NCBI GenBank assembly: GCA_902599605.1
Contig: CACKFV010000003.1
Coordinates: 16,683-80,682 of the forward strand
From: an uncultured Pelagibacteraceae bacterium
GTDB lineage: Bacteria > Pseudomonadota > Alphaproteobacteria > Pelagibacterales > Pelagibacteraceae
Length of the DNA: 64,000 nt
Reading direction: 5' to 3'
The notes under the pieces are model-generated. The model was given only the letters and a program-made list of their open reading frames with translations. It had not been told where the DNA came from and did not search any database. The translations under genes were made by a program, and so were the position numbers. Below, one piece after another: positions 1-11,296 of the stretch (position 1 is its first letter; every line of letters begins with the position of its first letter).

Positions 1-55
1 TGTAACGGGAAGAAAACAACAAAGATCTAAATACGGAGCAAAAAAAGGTAAGTAA
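1..55 (+). CDS. rpsL: 30S ribosomal protein S12, C-terminal fragment (truncated by window start)
   Basis: Frame 2 reads [17 protein letters not shown], an S12-like C-terminus, directly upstream of rpsG. Confidence 0.85.
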   Translation, partial: VTGRKQQRSKYGAKKGK

Positions 56-57
56 AA

Positions 58-528
58 ATGTCTAGAAAAAAAAACGCTCCTAAGAAACTTAATATTGTTG
101 ACCCAAAATACAAGTCAGTAATTATTCCAAAGCTAATAAATTCACTTATGTATGATGGAAAAAAAACGATTGCTGAAAAAATTGTTTATGATGCAATAGA
201 CAAAATTAAATCTAAATCAAAAGATGAACCAATCACAGTTTTCAACCAAGCAATTAGTAACATTAAACCAACTGTAGAAGTAAGATCAAGAAGAGTTGGC
301 GGAGCTACTTATCAAGTTCCAGTAGAAGTAAAAGCAAAAAGATCGCAAGCACTTGCAATAAGATGGTTAATAGATGCCTCGAGAAAAAGAAAAGATAAAA
401 AAATGTCTGATAAAATTTTTAATGAAATTTTTGATGCTTATCAAAACAGAGGATCAGCAATTAAAAAGAAAGAGGATACTCACAAAATGGCGGAGTCAAA
501 TAAAGCCTTCGCTCATTTTAGATGGTAA
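58..528 (+). CDS. rpsG: 30S ribosomal protein S7
   Basis: 156 aa ORF with S7 motifs ([21 protein letters not shown]); str operon position. Confidence 0.98.
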   Translation: MSRKKNAPKKLNIVDPKYKSVIIPKLINSLMYDGKKTIAEKIVYDAIDKIKSKSKDEPITVFNQAISNIKPTVEVRSRRVGGATYQVPVEVKAKRSQALAIRWLIDASRKRKDKKMSDKIFNEIFDAYQNRGSAIKKKEDTHKMAESNKAFAHFRW

Positions 529-532
529 AAAA

Positions 533-2617
533 ATGCCCAGAACTCATAAATTAAATATGTATAGAAACATCGGTATCATGGCTCATATTGATGCTGGCAA
601 AACAACTACAACTGAAAGAATTCTTTATTATACTGGTAAGAGCCACAAGATTGGAGAAGTTCATGATGGCGCCGCTACAATGGACTGGATGGAACAAGAA
701 CAAGAAAGAGGTATTACAATTACCTCAGCTGCTACAACATGTTTTTGGAGAGATCATAGAATTAATATTATCGATACACCAGGACACGTTGATTTTACAA
801 TCGAAGTAGAAAGATCATTAAAAGTATTAGACGGCGCTGTAGCGGTGTTTGATGGAGTAGCTGGTGTAGAGCCACAGTCCGAAACAGTATGGAGACAAGC
901 TGACAAATATAAAGTTCCAAGAATTTGTTTTGTGAATAAATTAGACAGAACTGGTGCTGACTTCTTTAGATGTGTAGATATGATTAAAGAAAGATTAGGA
1001 GCCAAACCTATGGTTATGCAAATTCCTATCGGTATTGAATCATCGTTACAAGGTGTTGTTGATCTAGTAAAAATGAAAGCAATTGTATGGAAAAACGAAG
1101 ATTTGGGAGCTGCTTGGGAGGAAAAAGAAATTCCAGAAGATCTAAAAGAAATTTGTGAAAAATATAGACAAGAACTAGTTGAGTCAGCTGTAGAGCAAGA
1201 TGAGAAACTTATGGAGAGTTATTTAAATGGCGATCAAGTTAAAAATGAGGATTTAATAAGATGTGTAAGAAAAGGTTGTTTAAATTTTGATTTTGTTCCA
1301 GTTCTTACTGGATCTGCATTTAAAAACAAAGGAGTTCAACCATTACTGGATGCTGTAGTCGACTATTTACCAAGTCCTGAAGATATTGGATCAATTAAAG
1401 GAACAAAACCTGGATCAGAAGATGTTGTTGAAATGAAATTTGAGGATAGCGCTCCTTTTTCAGCTCTTGCCTTTAAAGTAGCAAATGATCCATTTGTTGG
1501 ATCTTTGACATTTATTAGAATTTACTCAGGAACAGTTAAATCAGGTACTGGGATCTATAACACATCAAAAGATAAAGAGGAAAGAGTTGGACGAATGCTT
1601 TTAATGCACGCTAACTCTAGAGAAGATATAAAAGAAGCTAATGCTGGTGATATTGTTGCTCTAGCTGGCTTAAAATACACTATTACGGGTCATACTTTAG
1701 CTAATGAAGACAGTCCAGTTTTGCTGGAACCTATGGAATTTCCAGATCCAGTTATTGAAATTGCTGTTGAACCTAAGACTAAAGGAGATCAAGAAAAAAT
1801 GGGAGAGGCTTTAGGTAGGTTGGCTAAGGAAGATCCATCTTTTAGAGTTACATCTGATGAAGAGTCTGGACAAACAATTATTAAAGGAATGGGAGAGCTC
1901 CATTTAGATATAATTGTCGATAGAATGAAAAGAGAATTTAAAGTTGAGGCAAATGTTGGAGCCCCCCAAGTAGCATATAGAGAAACAATACTTAAACAGT
2001 CAGAATTTGATTATACACACAAAAAACAAAGTGGTGGTGCTGGTCAATTTGCTAGAGTTAAACTTTCAATTGAACCTTTAGAACCTGGCAAAGGAAGAGA
2101 AGTAGAAAGTAAAATCAAAGGTGGCGCTATCCCAAAAGAATTTATACCAGGTGTTGAAAAAGGTATTGAAAGTGTTTCTGACAGCGGAATATTAGCTGGA
2201 TTTCCAATTATTGATTACAAAGTAACAATTCTAGATGGATTGCACCACGATGTCGATTCAAGCGTTTTAGCTTTTGAATTAGCTTCAAGACAATGTTTTA
2301 AAGAAGCTTGCAACAGAGCAACTTTAAAATTACTTGAACCAATTATGAGAGTCGAAGTTGTAACACCAGAGGATTATATGGGTGATGTGATAGGTGACTT
2401 AAACAGTAGACGTGGTCAAATAAATACTCAAGAGCAAAGGGGTAACGCCACAGTAATTACTGCAATGGTTCCATTAGCAAACATGTTTGGATATATAAAT
2501 GCATTAAGATCTATGTCTCAAGGACGAGCACAATACTCAATGTTCTTCGATCATTATGATAAAGTGCCTCAAAATGTTCAAGATGAAGTAACAAAAAAGA
2601 CAGGTTCAAATGGATAA
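533..2617 (+). CDS. fusA: Elongation factor G
   Basis: [39 protein letters not shown]; start placed at internal ATG 533 ([15 protein letters not shown]) rather than the ORF-track start 374. Confidence 0.97.
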   Translation: MPRTHKLNMYRNIGIMAHIDAGKTTTTERILYYTGKSHKIGEVHDGAATMDWMEQEQERGITITSAATTCFWRDHRINIIDTPGHVDFTIEVERSLKVLDGAVAVFDGVAGVEPQSETVWRQADKYKVPRICFVNKLDRTGADFFRCVDMIKERLGAKPMVMQIPIGIESSLQGVVDLVKMKAIVWKNEDLGAAWEEKEIPEDLKEICEKYRQELVESAVEQDEKLMESYLNGDQVKNEDLIRCVRKGCLNFDFVPVLTGSAFKNKGVQPLLDAVVDYLPSPEDIGSIKGTKPGSEDVVEMKFEDSAPFSALAFKVANDPFVGSLTFIRIYSGTVKSGTGIYNTSKDKEERVGRMLLMHANSREDIKEANAGDIVALAGLKYTITGHTLANEDSPVLLEPMEFPDPVIEIAVEPKTKGDQEKMGEALGRLAKEDPSFRVTSDEESGQTIIKGMGELHLDIIVDRMKREFKVEANVGAPQVAYRETILKQSEFDYTHKKQSGGAGQFARVKLSIEPLEPGKGREVESKIKGGAIPKEFIPGVEKGIESVSDSGILAGFPIIDYKVTILDGLHHDVDSSVLAFELASRQCFKEACNRATLKLLEPIMRVEVVTPEDYMGDVIGDLNSRRGQINTQEQRGNATVITAMVPLANMFGYINALRSMSQGRAQYSMFFDHYDKVPQNVQDEVTKKTGSNG

Positions 2618-2918
2618 ACAAAATATTAGAATTAAATTAAGAGCGTATGATAATAAAGTTTTAGACCAGTCCACGGAGGAGATTGTAAATACAGTAAAAA
2701 GGACTGGTGCAAACATTAAGGGACCAATACCCTTACCAACCAAAATAGAAAGATATACTGTTTTAAGATCACCTCATATTGATAAAAAAAGTCGAGAACA
2801 ATTCGAAACAAGAACACACAAAAGATTAATAGATATTATAGAACCAACACCACAAACTGTTGAAGCTTTGATGAAACTAGATTTAGCATCAGGTGTAGAC
2901 GTGGAGATTAAAATATGA
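2610..2918 (+). CDS. rpsJ: 30S ribosomal protein S10
   Basis: S10 motifs ([44 protein letters not shown]); overlaps fusA stop. Confidence 0.98.
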   Translation: MDKQNIRIKLRAYDNKVLDQSTEEIVNTVKRTGANIKGPIPLPTKIERYTVLRSPHIDKKSREQFETRTHKRLIDIIEPTPQTVEALMKLDLASGVDVEIKI

Positions 2919-3628
2919 TCCAGGAAATTGGACTTATTGGAAAGAAAATTGGTATGACGAGGGAATTTTATAAATCTGGTCAGTCAGTACCTGTCACAGC
3001 TGTCAAAATTGATAAAGGAAGGATAATTCAACTAATTTCAAAAGATAAAAGAGGTTATAATGCTATTCAAATTGGATTTGGAAAAATTAAAAATTCAAAA
3101 CTTTCAAAACAAATGAAGGGTTTCTTCTCTAAAAGAAATACCGAACCTAAAAAAATTTTAAAAGAATTTAGGGTATCAAAGCTGGATAATTACAAAGAAG
3201 GTAATGAACTTGGAATAGAGATTTTTAAAGATGCAAAATTTGTTGATGTTCGTTCAAAAACAATTGGTAAAGGATTTGCTGGAGCAATGAAAAGACATAA
3301 TTTTGGAGGTCTTAGAGCGTCACATGGTGTTTCAATTTCTCATAGAGCGCATGGTTCAACTGGTCAAAACCAAGATCCAGGTAAAGTTTTTAAAGGAAAG
3401 AAAATGGCAGGCCATATGGGAAGTAAAATGAGAACTAAACAAAATATTGAAATTATCAAAACTGATTTAGAAAATGATATTATGTATTTAAAAGGATCAA
3501 TTCCTGGTTCAAGAAATACTGAAGTTCTAGTTAAACAATCAGTTAAGAATATTAGAAAACTCACTATGTTAGAAAAAATTGAGAAAATGGAAAAGTTGAA
3601 AAAAGTTCCAGAAAAGAAGAAAAAATAA
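2915..3628 (+). CDS. rplC: 50S ribosomal protein L3
   Basis: [37 protein letters not shown]10 operon order. Confidence 0.98.
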   Translation: MIQEIGLIGKKIGMTREFYKSGQSVPVTAVKIDKGRIIQLISKDKRGYNAIQIGFGKIKNSKLSKQMKGFFSKRNTEPKKILKEFRVSKLDNYKEGNELGIEIFKDAKFVDVRSKTIGKGFAGAMKRHNFGGLRASHGVSISHRAHGSTGQNQDPGKVFKGKKMAGHMGSKMRTKQNIEIIKTDLENDIMYLKGSIPGSRNTEVLVKQSVKNIRKLTMLEKIEKMEKLKKVPEKKKK

Positions 3629-4252
3629 ATGAAAATTGAAAAAATAAATCTTGAAGGAAAAAAAAGTTCAGTTGAAGTTAAGGATTCAATCTTTTCTTCA
3701 AAAATTAATGAGAAATTGATCAGTTCCGTTATTTATAAGACTAACGCTAATTACAAAGGAAGGAGCTCCAAAACAAAACAAAAGAATGAAATTATTGGAT
3801 CTACTTCAAAAATCTACGCACAAAAAGGAACAGGTAATGCAAGACACGCAAGTAGAAAAGCTCCAATTTTCGTAGGTGGTGGTATAGCTCACGGTCCAAA
3901 AGGGAGAAATAGTTATAAAACTAGAAAATTAAATAAAAATGAAAAAAGACAGAGTATTAGCTCTATTTTATCAAAAAAATTAAAACTCAAAGAGGTAATT
4001 GTTTTTGATGACTTTTCTAAAGAAATAAAAAAAACAAAAGAAATGGACAAAATTTTAAAAAAGTTTGATGCTAAGAACTCAATTTTGATTTTAGATAAAA
4101 ATTCTAAAGATAAAATATTTAGGGCTACAAAAAATATTCCTAACGTAAAATGTACAGATATAGGTCATTTTAGTGCATATGATATTTTGAAATTCAAAAA
4201 AATTATTTTTACAGAAACATCAGTAAAAGAATTAGAAAAAAGGTACAATTAA
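3629..4252 (+). CDS. rplD: 50S ribosomal protein L4
   Basis: QKGTGNARHASRKAPIFVGGGIAHGPKGR L4 motif. Confidence 0.98.
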   Translation: MKIEKINLEGKKSSVEVKDSIFSSKINEKLISSVIYKTNANYKGRSSKTKQKNEIIGSTSKIYAQKGTGNARHASRKAPIFVGGGIAHGPKGRNSYKTRKLNKNEKRQSISSILSKKLKLKEVIVFDDFSKEIKKTKEMDKILKKFDAKNSILILDKNSKDKIFRATKNIPNVKCTDIGHFSAYDILKFKKIIFTETSVKELEKRYN

Positions 4253-4545
4253 TGAGCAAAGTAAATTTATACGATACAATAATATCACCTGTTATAACTG
4301 AAAAATCATCAAATATGTCTTCTCAAAATAAAGTTATTTTTAAAGTAAGGGATGATGCTAACAAAAAAACTTTAAAGAAAAATATTGAAAAATTATTTAA
4401 AGTAAACGTAGTAAAAGTGAATATTATTAACAAAAAATCAATTTTGAAATTTACCAGAGGCAGAAACAGTAGAGTAAAAGGTTACAAAAAAGCAGTGATT
4501 ACATTAAAAAAAGGTCAATCCATTGATTTAACAACAGGAATATAA
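4252..4545 (+). CDS. rplW: 50S ribosomal protein L23
   Basis: YDTIISPVITEKSS; operon position. Confidence 0.97.
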   Translation: MSKVNLYDTIISPVITEKSSNMSSQNKVIFKVRDDANKKTLKKNIEKLFKVNVVKVNIINKKSILKFTRGRNSRVKGYKKAVITLKKGQSIDLTTGI

Positions 4546-4546
4546 A

Positions 4547-5380
4547 ATGGCATTAAAAACATTCAAACCGTATACTAAGTCTGTAAGAGGAACTGTTCTT
4601 GTTGAAAGAAGAAATCTTTGGAAAGGCAAACCATTTAAGCCTCTTACATCAGTAAAAAATTCATCAAGTGGAAGAAACAATCTTGGAAGAATAACAGCTA
4701 GAAATGTTGGTGGTGGACATAAGCAAAAATATAGAAATGTTGATTTTTATAGAAAAAAATTTGGTGAAAAAGCTGAGGTAGAAAGAATTGAATACGATCC
4801 TAACAGATCATGTCACATAATGTTGGTTAAATTTCCTGATGGTGAGAGATATTACTATTTAGCGCCTCAAGAAATTAAGGTTGGTGATAAAATCTCTAAT
4901 GGACCTAATTCTGAAATCAAAGTAGGAAATTGCTTACCATTATCTGAAATACCTGTCGGTATTGATATACATAATGTAGAAATTAATCCTGGTGGTGGTG
5001 GAAAAATTGCGAGATCAGCAGGAACGTCTGTTTCTATTTCAGGTAATGATGGGAGTTATTCAATTATTAAGATGGCATCAGGAGAGGTTAGAAGAATTGA
5101 CTCCAGAGCAATGGCCACTATTGGAGTTCTTTCAAACCCTGATCAAAAAAATATTAAGATTGGTAAAGCTGGTAGATCAAGATGGCTTGGTAGAAGACCA
5201 CACACAAGAGGTGTCGTTATGAACCCAGTCGATCACCCTCATGGTGGTGGTGAAGGTAAATCTGCAGGTGGTAGACATCCCGTTTCTAGAAAAGGTCAAT
5301 CTGCAAAAGGTTTGAAAACAAGAGATAACAAAAGAACAGATAAATTTATAATTCGAAGAAGAAAGAAAAAGAAAGGTTAA
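4547..5380 (+). CDS. rplB: 50S ribosomal protein L2
   Basis: [45 protein letters not shown]. Confidence 0.99.
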   Translation: MALKTFKPYTKSVRGTVLVERRNLWKGKPFKPLTSVKNSSSGRNNLGRITARNVGGGHKQKYRNVDFYRKKFGEKAEVERIEYDPNRSCHIMLVKFPDGERYYYLAPQEIKVGDKISNGPNSEIKVGNCLPLSEIPVGIDIHNVEINPGGGGKIARSAGTSVSISGNDGSYSIIKMASGEVRRIDSRAMATIGVLSNPDQKNIKIGKAGRSRWLGRRPHTRGVVMNPVDHPHGGGEGKSAGGRHPVSRKGQSAKGLKTRDNKRTDKFIIRRRKKKKG

Positions 5381-5381
5381 A

Positions 5382-5687
5382 ATGACTAGATCAGTTTGGA
5401 AAGGTCCATTTGTTGAAGAAAGCTTAATTAAAAAAGCTGAAAAACAAAAAAATGAGTCTGGTAAAAAACCTATTAAAACTTGGTCAAGAAAATCAACGAT
5501 AATTCCAGATTTTGTTGGTTTAAGTTTTTTAATTTATAATGGTAAAAAGTTTATTCCACTTACGGTATCTGAAGATATGGTTGGCCATAAATTTGGAGAA
5601 TTTGCACCAACAAGACAATTTTTTGGTCATACACCAGCCGATAAAAAAGCCAAGACTGAAGAAACTAAACCTGAAGAGAAGAAATAA
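5382..5687 (+). CDS. rpsS: 30S ribosomal protein S19 with acidic/basic C-terminal tail
   Basis: [44 protein letters not shown]. Confidence 0.98.
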   Translation: MTRSVWKGPFVEESLIKKAEKQKNESGKKPIKTWSRKSTIIPDFVGLSFLIYNGKKFIPLTVSEDMVGHKFGEFAPTRQFFGHTPADKKAKTEETKPEEKK

Positions 5688-5689
5688 AA

Positions 5690-6085
5690 ATGAGTAAAAA
5701 AGATAAAAAAGAAACAAATTTAGTAAGGTCAATAAATAAAAATATTAGATCTAGTACTAGAAAGCTTAATCCAATTTTAAAAGGTATTGTTGGAAAAAAG
5801 GTTGATTTAGCGATCAGAGATCTCGATTTTTCAAATAAAAGAATTTGTAAGGATATCAAAAAAACTTTATCTTCAGCTATTGCTAATGCAGAGAACAATT
5901 TTCAATATGATATTGATAAACTTTTTGTTAAAGAAGCTTATTGCGGTAAACAAATCACTATGAAAAGGTTTAGACCAAGAGCAAAAGGAAGAGCAGCTCC
6001 AATCTTAAAACCATATTCAAATTTAACAATTATATTATCGGAAAAATTACAAACTAAAGAGGTTAAAGATGGGACAAAAGGTTAA
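5690..6085 (+). CDS. rplV: 50S ribosomal protein L22
   Basis: [22 protein letters not shown]; operon position. Confidence 0.97.
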   Translation: MSKKDKKETNLVRSINKNIRSSTRKLNPILKGIVGKKVDLAIRDLDFSNKRICKDIKKTLSSAIANAENNFQYDIDKLFVKEAYCGKQITMKRFRPRAKGRAAPILKPYSNLTIILSEKLQTKEVKDGTKG

Positions 6086-6728
6086 TCCTGTAGGTTTAAG
6101 ACTTGGAGTTAATAGAGGATGGGATTCAGTTTGGTATGCTAAAAAAAAGGATTTTGGTAAATTTTTAATCGAAGACTTTAAAATAAGAGAATATATCAAA
6201 AAAAACGTCATTAACTCTGGGGTTTCAAAAGTGATGATAGAAAGAACTTCAAAAAAATGTTTTGTAACAATTTATACTTCAAGACCTGGCTTTGTAATCG
6301 GTAAAAAGGGAAGTGATATTGAAAAGATCAAAGAAAAACTATCTAGACTAACTACAAATGAAGTGAACCTTAATATTAAAGAAGTAAAAAAACCAGAGAC
6401 AAACAGTTATTTAGTTGCTGAAAATATATCCCAACAGCTGGTTAAAAGAATTTCTTATAGAAGAGCGATGAAGAGAGCTATGCAGTCTGCATTAAGATTA
6501 GGAGCAAAGGGTATAAAGGTATCTGTAAGCGGGAGATTAGGTGGAAACGAAATTGCGAGGACAGAATGGCTAAGAGATGGAAGTATTCCCTCCCACACTC
6601 TAAGAGCGGACATAGATTATGCAGAAGCGGAAGCTTTAACCACGTATGGAATTATTGGTATTAAAGTTTGGATATATAAAGGTGAGATTTTTACGAAAGA
6701 ATTTAGTCAGGAAACAAATAAGAGATAA
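6069..6728 (+). CDS. rpsC: 30S ribosomal protein S3
   Basis: [26 protein letters not shown] motif [13 protein letters not shown]. Confidence 0.99.
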   Translation: MGQKVNPVGLRLGVNRGWDSVWYAKKKDFGKFLIEDFKIREYIKKNVINSGVSKVMIERTSKKCFVTIYTSRPGFVIGKKGSDIEKIKEKLSRLTTNEVNLNIKEVKKPETNSYLVAENISQQLVKRISYRRAMKRAMQSALRLGAKGIKVSVSGRLGGNEIARTEWLRDGSIPSHTLRADIDYAEAEALTTYGIIGIKVWIYKGEIFTKEFSQETNKR

Positions 6729-6730
6729 CT

Positions 6731-7141
6731 ATGCTACAACCAACTAGAACAAAATTTAGAAAAGCCCATAAAGGTCGTATCCATGGAAATGCGTCTAGAT
6801 GTAATAAAATGAATTATGGTTCTTTTGGACTAAAAGCTTTGCAGCCAGATAGAGTAATTTCAAAACAAATAGAGGCTGCTAGAGTCGCTTTAACAAGACA
6901 TATGAAACGACAAGGTAGAGTTTGGACAAGAGTTTTTCCAAATATCCCCGTTTCAAAAAAACCAACTGAAGTAAGAATGGGAAAGGGCAAAGGTTCTCCA
7001 GAATTTTGGGCATGTAGAGTCAAACCAGGAAGAATTTTATTTGAGGTAGATGGAGTATCTGAACAAATAGCAAAAGAAGCTTTATATAAAGCTTCCGCTA
7101 AACTACCAATTAAAACTAAGTTCATAAGAAGGATCTCATAA
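6731..7141 (+). CDS. rplP: 50S ribosomal protein L16
   Basis: [40 protein letters not shown]. Confidence 0.99.
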   Translation: MLQPTRTKFRKAHKGRIHGNASRCNKMNYGSFGLKALQPDRVISKQIEAARVALTRHMKRQGRVWTRVFPNIPVSKKPTEVRMGKGKGSPEFWACRVKPGRILFEVDGVSEQIAKEALYKASAKLPIKTKFIRRIS

Positions 7142-7332
7142 TGAAGAAGAATGAAATAAAGAAATTTACCAAGGATCAAGCATTGAAAAATTTAGATAAG
7201 CTTAAAAAAGACTTATTTAATTTGAGATTCCAAAAAACAAACGGACAACTTACAAATCCGTCAAAAATATCTCAAACAAAAAAGGATATTTCAAGAATGA
7301 AAACATTAATAGGAAGGAAAAAAAGTGCCTAA
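7141..7332 (+). CDS. rpmC: 50S ribosomal protein L29
   Basis: [23 protein letters not shown]; operon position. Confidence 0.97.
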   Translation: MKKNEIKKFTKDQALKNLDKLKKDLFNLRFQKTNGQLTNPSKISQTKKDISRMKTLIGRKKSA

Positions 7333-7561
7333 AAAAATATTAAGTGGAGTTGTAGTAAGCGATAAACCAAATAAAACAATTACTGTTATGGTAGAAAGAA
7401 AATTTCAACATCCTACTTTAAAAAAAGTTGTAAAAGTAAGAAAAAAATTTAGTGCCCATGATGAAAATAATAAATTTAAAAATGGAGACAAAGTAAAAAT
7501 AATTGAGTGTAGACCATATTCAAAAACAAAAAAATTTGAGGTGCTAGGAGATAATAAATGA
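7325..7561 (+). CDS. rpsQ: 30S ribosomal protein S17 (GTG start)
   Basis: [28 protein letters not shown]; operon position. Confidence 0.97.
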   Translation: MPKKILSGVVVSDKPNKTITVMVERKFQHPTLKKVVKVRKKFSAHDENNKFKNGDKVKIIECRPYSKTKKFEVLGDNK

Positions 7562-7926
7562 TACAAGTGCAAACTGAACTATTCGTAGCAGATAATACAG
7601 GAGCAAAAAAAATTGAGTGTATAAAAGTACTTGGTGGTTCAAAAAGAAGATACGCTAGCATTGGTGATACAATTGTAGTTGCTGTAAAGGAAGCTATCCC
7701 TAAAGGTAAAGTCAAAAAAGGGTCAGTTCATAAAGCTGTGGTTGTTAGAGTAAAAAAAGGAATTCACAGAGACGATGGATCAAAAGTTAGATTTGACAAT
7801 AATGCAGCTGTCTTGACTGATGACAAAGGTGAACCTATTGGAACTAGGATTTTTGGACCAGTCACAAGAGAATTGAGAAGTAGAGGACAAATGAAAATAA
7901 TATCATTAGCTCCAGAGGTAATATAA
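7558..7926 (+). CDS. rplN: 50S ribosomal protein L14
   Basis: [36 protein letters not shown]. Confidence 0.99.
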   Translation: MIQVQTELFVADNTGAKKIECIKVLGGSKRRYASIGDTIVVAVKEAIPKGKVKKGSVHKAVVVRVKKGIHRDDGSKVRFDNNAAVLTDDKGEPIGTRIFGPVTRELRSRGQMKIISLAPEVI

Positions 7927-8169
7927 ATGATTAAGAAAGGCTCAAATGTCAAAGTACTTGTTGGAAAAGACAAAAACAAAACAGGTGAAATTATAGAATT
8001 AGATAGAAAGAGGAATAGAGCAAAGATTAAAGGAATAAACATGATAAAAAAACATCTTAAAACTACAAAAGAAAGAAAAGGTGGAATAGTTGATAAAGAA
8101 AATTTTGTTCATTTATCAAATCTAAAATTGGATCAAAAACAAGATAAAAAAAAGGCAGTTAAAAAATGA
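7927..8169 (+). CDS. rplX: 50S ribosomal protein L24 (short, 80 aa)
   Basis: KOW-type [36 protein letters not shown]; operon position. Confidence 0.95.
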   Translation: MIKKGSNVKVLVGKDKNKTGEIIELDRKRNRAKIKGINMIKKHLKTTKERKGGIVDKENFVHLSNLKLDQKQDKKKAVKK

Positions 8170-8720
8170 TACCAAGATTAAAAACATTGTATCACCAGGA
8201 AGTTAAAACAATGCTTAAAGAAAAATATGGTTTTAAAAATCTTAATATGGCACCAAAATTTGAAAAAGTTGTTTTGAATATGGGTCTAGGAATAGACGGA
8301 AACGACTCAAAAATATTTAAATCTTGCGAAGAGGATTTAGCCAAAATTGCTGGACAAAAACCAGTTTCAACAAAATTTAAAAAATCCATTTCAAATTTTA
8401 AAACACGTAAAGATACGAAAGCAGGACTTAAGGTTACTTTACGAAAAAATAAAATGTATGAATTTATAGATAGACTTGTAAACATTGCTCTTCCAAGAAT
8501 AAAAGATTTTAGAGGTCTTTCCTCAAAAGGTTTCGATAAGTTTGGTAATTTCACCTTTGGCGTAAAGGAGCATATAATATTTCCCGAGGTAAATTTTGAC
8601 AAGGTGGATAAAATAAGAGGTTTAGATATTACAATAGTAATTAAATCAAAATCAAAAGAACATAGCTTAGAATTATTAAAGAGATTTAATTTTCCATTTA
8701 GAGATGAAAGGAGCAACTAA
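8166..8720 (+). CDS. rplE: 50S ribosomal protein L5
   Basis: L5 motifs ([48 protein letters not shown]). Confidence 0.98.
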   Translation: MIPRLKTLYHQEVKTMLKEKYGFKNLNMAPKFEKVVLNMGLGIDGNDSKIFKSCEEDLAKIAGQKPVSTKFKKSISNFKTRKDTKAGLKVTLRKNKMYEFIDRLVNIALPRIKDFRGLSSKGFDKFGNFTFGVKEHIIFPEVNFDKVDKIRGLDITIVIKSKSKEHSLELLKRFNFPFRDERSN

Positions 8721-9025
8721 TGGCGAAACTCAGTTCAATAAATAAAAATAATAGACGACGAAAGTTGTCAGATAGATTTTATGCAAAGAGAAAAAAACTA
8801 AAACTAATTATAATGAATAAAAAATTACCTTTAGAGGAAAGGTTTAAAGCTCAACAAAAATTATCAAAATTACCAAGAAATTCGGCAAAGACTAGAGTAA
8901 GAAATAGATGTGAAATTACAGGTAGACCGCATGGTGTTTACAGAAAATTAAGAATATCCAGAATAGCTCTTAGACAACTAGGTCTGCAGGGTAAAATTCC
9001 AGGTATGATAAAATCAAGTTGGTAG
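8720..9025 (+). CDS. rpsN: 30S ribosomal protein S14 (zinc-free type)
   Basis: [35 protein letters not shown]. Confidence 0.98.
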   Translation: MAKLSSINKNNRRRKLSDRFYAKRKKLKLIIMNKKLPLEERFKAQQKLSKLPRNSAKTRVRNRCEITGRPHGVYRKLRISRIALRQLGLQGKIPGMIKSSW

Positions 9026-9038
9026 AAAGGGGAATTAT

Positions 9039-9434
9039 ATGAGTTTAACAGATCCAATAGGAGATATGCTGGCGAGGATAAAAAACTCGCAATTAAGAAA
9101 TCATAAAAAAGTAGAAATGCCTTCATCAAATTTTAAGATGAAGATTGCAGACGTTTTAAAAAACGAAGGTTATATCAATGGGTTTAATGTTGATAAAAAT
9201 GAAAACAAACAAGTTTTAATTATTGATCTTAAATATAATTCAGGATCTCCAGTAATAAGTGTAATCGAAAGAGTATCAAAACCGGGTAGAAGAGTTTTTT
9301 CTAGCGCACAAAGCTTACCAAAAATTAATAATGGTTTAGGAATTGCAATTATATCTACGCCAAAAGGTGTTATGACAGATATAGATGCAAGAAAACAAAA
9401 GGTTGGTGGCGAAATAATTTGTAAGGTATTTTAA
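9039..9434 (+). CDS. rpsH: 30S ribosomal protein S8
   Basis: DPIGDMLARIKNSQLRNHKKVEMPSSNFK; GLGIAIISTPKGVMTD. Confidence 0.98.
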   Translation: MSLTDPIGDMLARIKNSQLRNHKKVEMPSSNFKMKIADVLKNEGYINGFNVDKNENKQVLIIDLKYNSGSPVISVIERVSKPGRRVFSSAQSLPKINNGLGIAIISTPKGVMTDIDARKQKVGGEIICKVF

Positions 9435-9973
9435 TGTCTAAAATTGGTAAAATAAGTATTAATATTCCAGATAAAGTCAAAGTTGCTTTAGCAGGATCAG
9501 ATATAAATGTGGAAGGTCCTTTAGGTAAACAAAAGTTGAAAATTAATTTAGAGATGTTTGATTTTAAAATCAATGATGGCAAAAATGTTTCAATTAAACC
9601 AAAAAAACTAGATGATGATACTAAAAGATTATGGGGAATGAATAGAAGTCTAATTAATAATGCAATAATAGGAACTAGTGTGGGTTTTGAAAAAATACTT
9701 GAGCTAAGCGGCGTAGGTTACAGAGCAGCATTAAAAGGAAAACAATTGAATCTACAACTAGGTTTTAGTCATGATATTAATTTTGATATTCCCGAAGATG
9801 TTAAAATTTTAGTTGAAAAGCAAACAACTATTAAAATATCAGGAGTTAATAAACAGAAAGTTGGCATGATTGCATCAAAGATTAAATCTTTTAGACCACC
9901 CGAGCCCTATAAAGGAAAAGGAATTAAAGAAAAAGGTCAATATATTTTAAGGAAAGAGGGTAAAAAGAAATAA
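9434..9973 (+). CDS. rplF: 50S ribosomal protein L6
   Basis: [55 protein letters not shown]. Confidence 0.98.
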   Translation: MSKIGKISINIPDKVKVALAGSDINVEGPLGKQKLKINLEMFDFKINDGKNVSIKPKKLDDDTKRLWGMNRSLINNAIIGTSVGFEKILELSGVGYRAALKGKQLNLQLGFSHDINFDIPEDVKILVEKQTTIKISGVNKQKVGMIASKIKSFRPPEPYKGKGIKEKGQYILRKEGKKK

Positions 9974-10329
9974 TGAAATTAAGCACCTTACAGAGAAAAA
10001 AATTCAGAATTAGAAATAAACTTAAGGGCAATTCTAAAAATGATCGTTTTAGACTAAGTGTATCTAGAAGTTTAAAAAACATATCTGCGCAAATAATTGA
10101 TGATGCAAATAGTAAGACTATTCTGTCTGCTTCATCTAATGAAAAAGGTATGAAATCTGCAAATAAGATAAATAAAACTGAACTTTCAAAATTGGTTGCT
10201 GAAAAATTGGCAAAAAAAGCAGTAGAAAAAAATATCAAGAAAATTTATTTTGATAGAGGGCAATTTAAGTACCATGGAAGAGTAAAGATTTTTGCTGAAA
10301 TATTAAGAAAAAACGGAATGGAATTTTAG
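9973..10329 (+). CDS. rplR: 50S ribosomal protein L18
   Basis: [41 protein letters not shown]. Confidence 0.97.
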   Translation: MKLSTLQRKKFRIRNKLKGNSKNDRFRLSVSRSLKNISAQIIDDANSKTILSASSNEKGMKSANKINKTELSKLVAEKLAKKAVEKNIKKIYFDRGQFKYHGRVKIFAEILRKNGMEF

Positions 10330-10330
10330 T

Positions 10331-10831
10331 ATGTCTAAAGAAAATGAATTTATAGAAAAACTTGTTCACGTAAACAGAATTACAAAAGTTGTTAAGGGTG
10401 GTAGAAGATTTGGTTTCTCTGCATTAGTAGTTGTCGGAAATCAAAGTGGAAAAATTGGTATTGCGCATGCAAAATCAAAACAAGTTCCCGATGCTATAAA
10501 AAAAGCTAATGAAATTGCTAGAAGAAATTTAATTCAAATACCTTTAAGAGAGGGAAGAACTATTCATCATGATGTTTCTGGTAAAGATGGCGCTGGAAAA
10601 ATCAAAATGAGAGCAGCTCCAAAAGGAACAGGTATTATTGCTGGTGGACCAGTGAGAGCTGTATGTGAAGTGCTAGGTATAAAAGATATTGTTGCTAAAT
10701 CACTAGGAACTGCAAATCCTCACAATGTTATAAGAGCATGTCTTAAAGCTTTAAAAAAACAAAACTCTCCAAAACAAATATCAATTATTAGAAATAAGAA
10801 AATTTCAGAAATAATAGAAAAAAGAGGATAA
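10331..10831 (+). CDS. rpsE: 30S ribosomal protein S5
   Basis: [47 protein letters not shown]. Confidence 0.99.
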   Translation: MSKENEFIEKLVHVNRITKVVKGGRRFGFSALVVVGNQSGKIGIAHAKSKQVPDAIKKANEIARRNLIQIPLREGRTIHHDVSGKDGAGKIKMRAAPKGTGIIAGGPVRAVCEVLGIKDIVAKSLGTANPHNVIRACLKALKKQNSPKQISIIRNKKISEIIEKRG

Positions 10832-11286
10832 TGATGCTTAATGATTTAACTAAACTGAAAACAAAAAAAATTAGAGTCGGAAGAGGTATTGGATCCGGAA
10901 AAGGTAAAACTTCTGGCAGAGGTGTAAAAGGTCAAAAATCAAGATCTGGTGTTGCAATTAAAAGTTTTGAAGGTGGCCAGATGCCTTTATACAGGAGATT
11001 ACCTAAAAGAGGTTTTAATTCAATAAACAAAAATAAAATTGGGAAATTAAACTTGGGTGATTTACAACTTCTTATAGATTCAAAAAGAATAAGATCATCA
11101 GATAAAATAGATATTAAATATTTACAAAGTTCAAAAATTATAAAAAAAAAATATGAAAAAATAAAGATACTTGGTCAGGGTGAAATCAAAAATAAGCTAA
11201 ATTTAGAAGTCCATTTTTTATCTAATTCAGCAAAAGAGAAACTTTCAAAGAATGGCTCAACAATAAAAATTTTAGATAGCAAATAA
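10831..11286 (+). CDS. rplO: 50S ribosomal protein L15
   Basis: RVGRGIGSGKGKTSGRGVKGQKSRSG; FEGGQMPLYRRLPKRGF. Confidence 0.98.
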   Translation: MMLNDLTKLKTKKIRVGRGIGSGKGKTSGRGVKGQKSRSGVAIKSFEGGQMPLYRRLPKRGFNSINKNKIGKLNLGDLQLLIDSKRIRSSDKIDIKYLQSSKIIKKKYEKIKILGQGEIKNKLNLEVHFLSNSAKEKLSKNGSTIKILDSK

Positions 11287-11296
11287 GTAAAATCAT

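Noticed and set aside
374-532. N-terminal extension of fusA in the ORF track
   Set aside because: Lies out of frame inside rpsG; the conserved EF-G N-terminus starts at 533
588-809. 73 aa ORF inside fusA
   Set aside because: Alternative frame of a highly conserved gene; no support
6814-7179. 121 aa minus-strand ORF opposite rplP
   Set aside because: Antisense to L16; spurious
8192-8716. 174 aa minus-strand ORF antisense to rplE
   Set aside because: Fully embedded opposite a clear L5 gene; composition looks like a reverse-complement artefact and no family motif is recognisable
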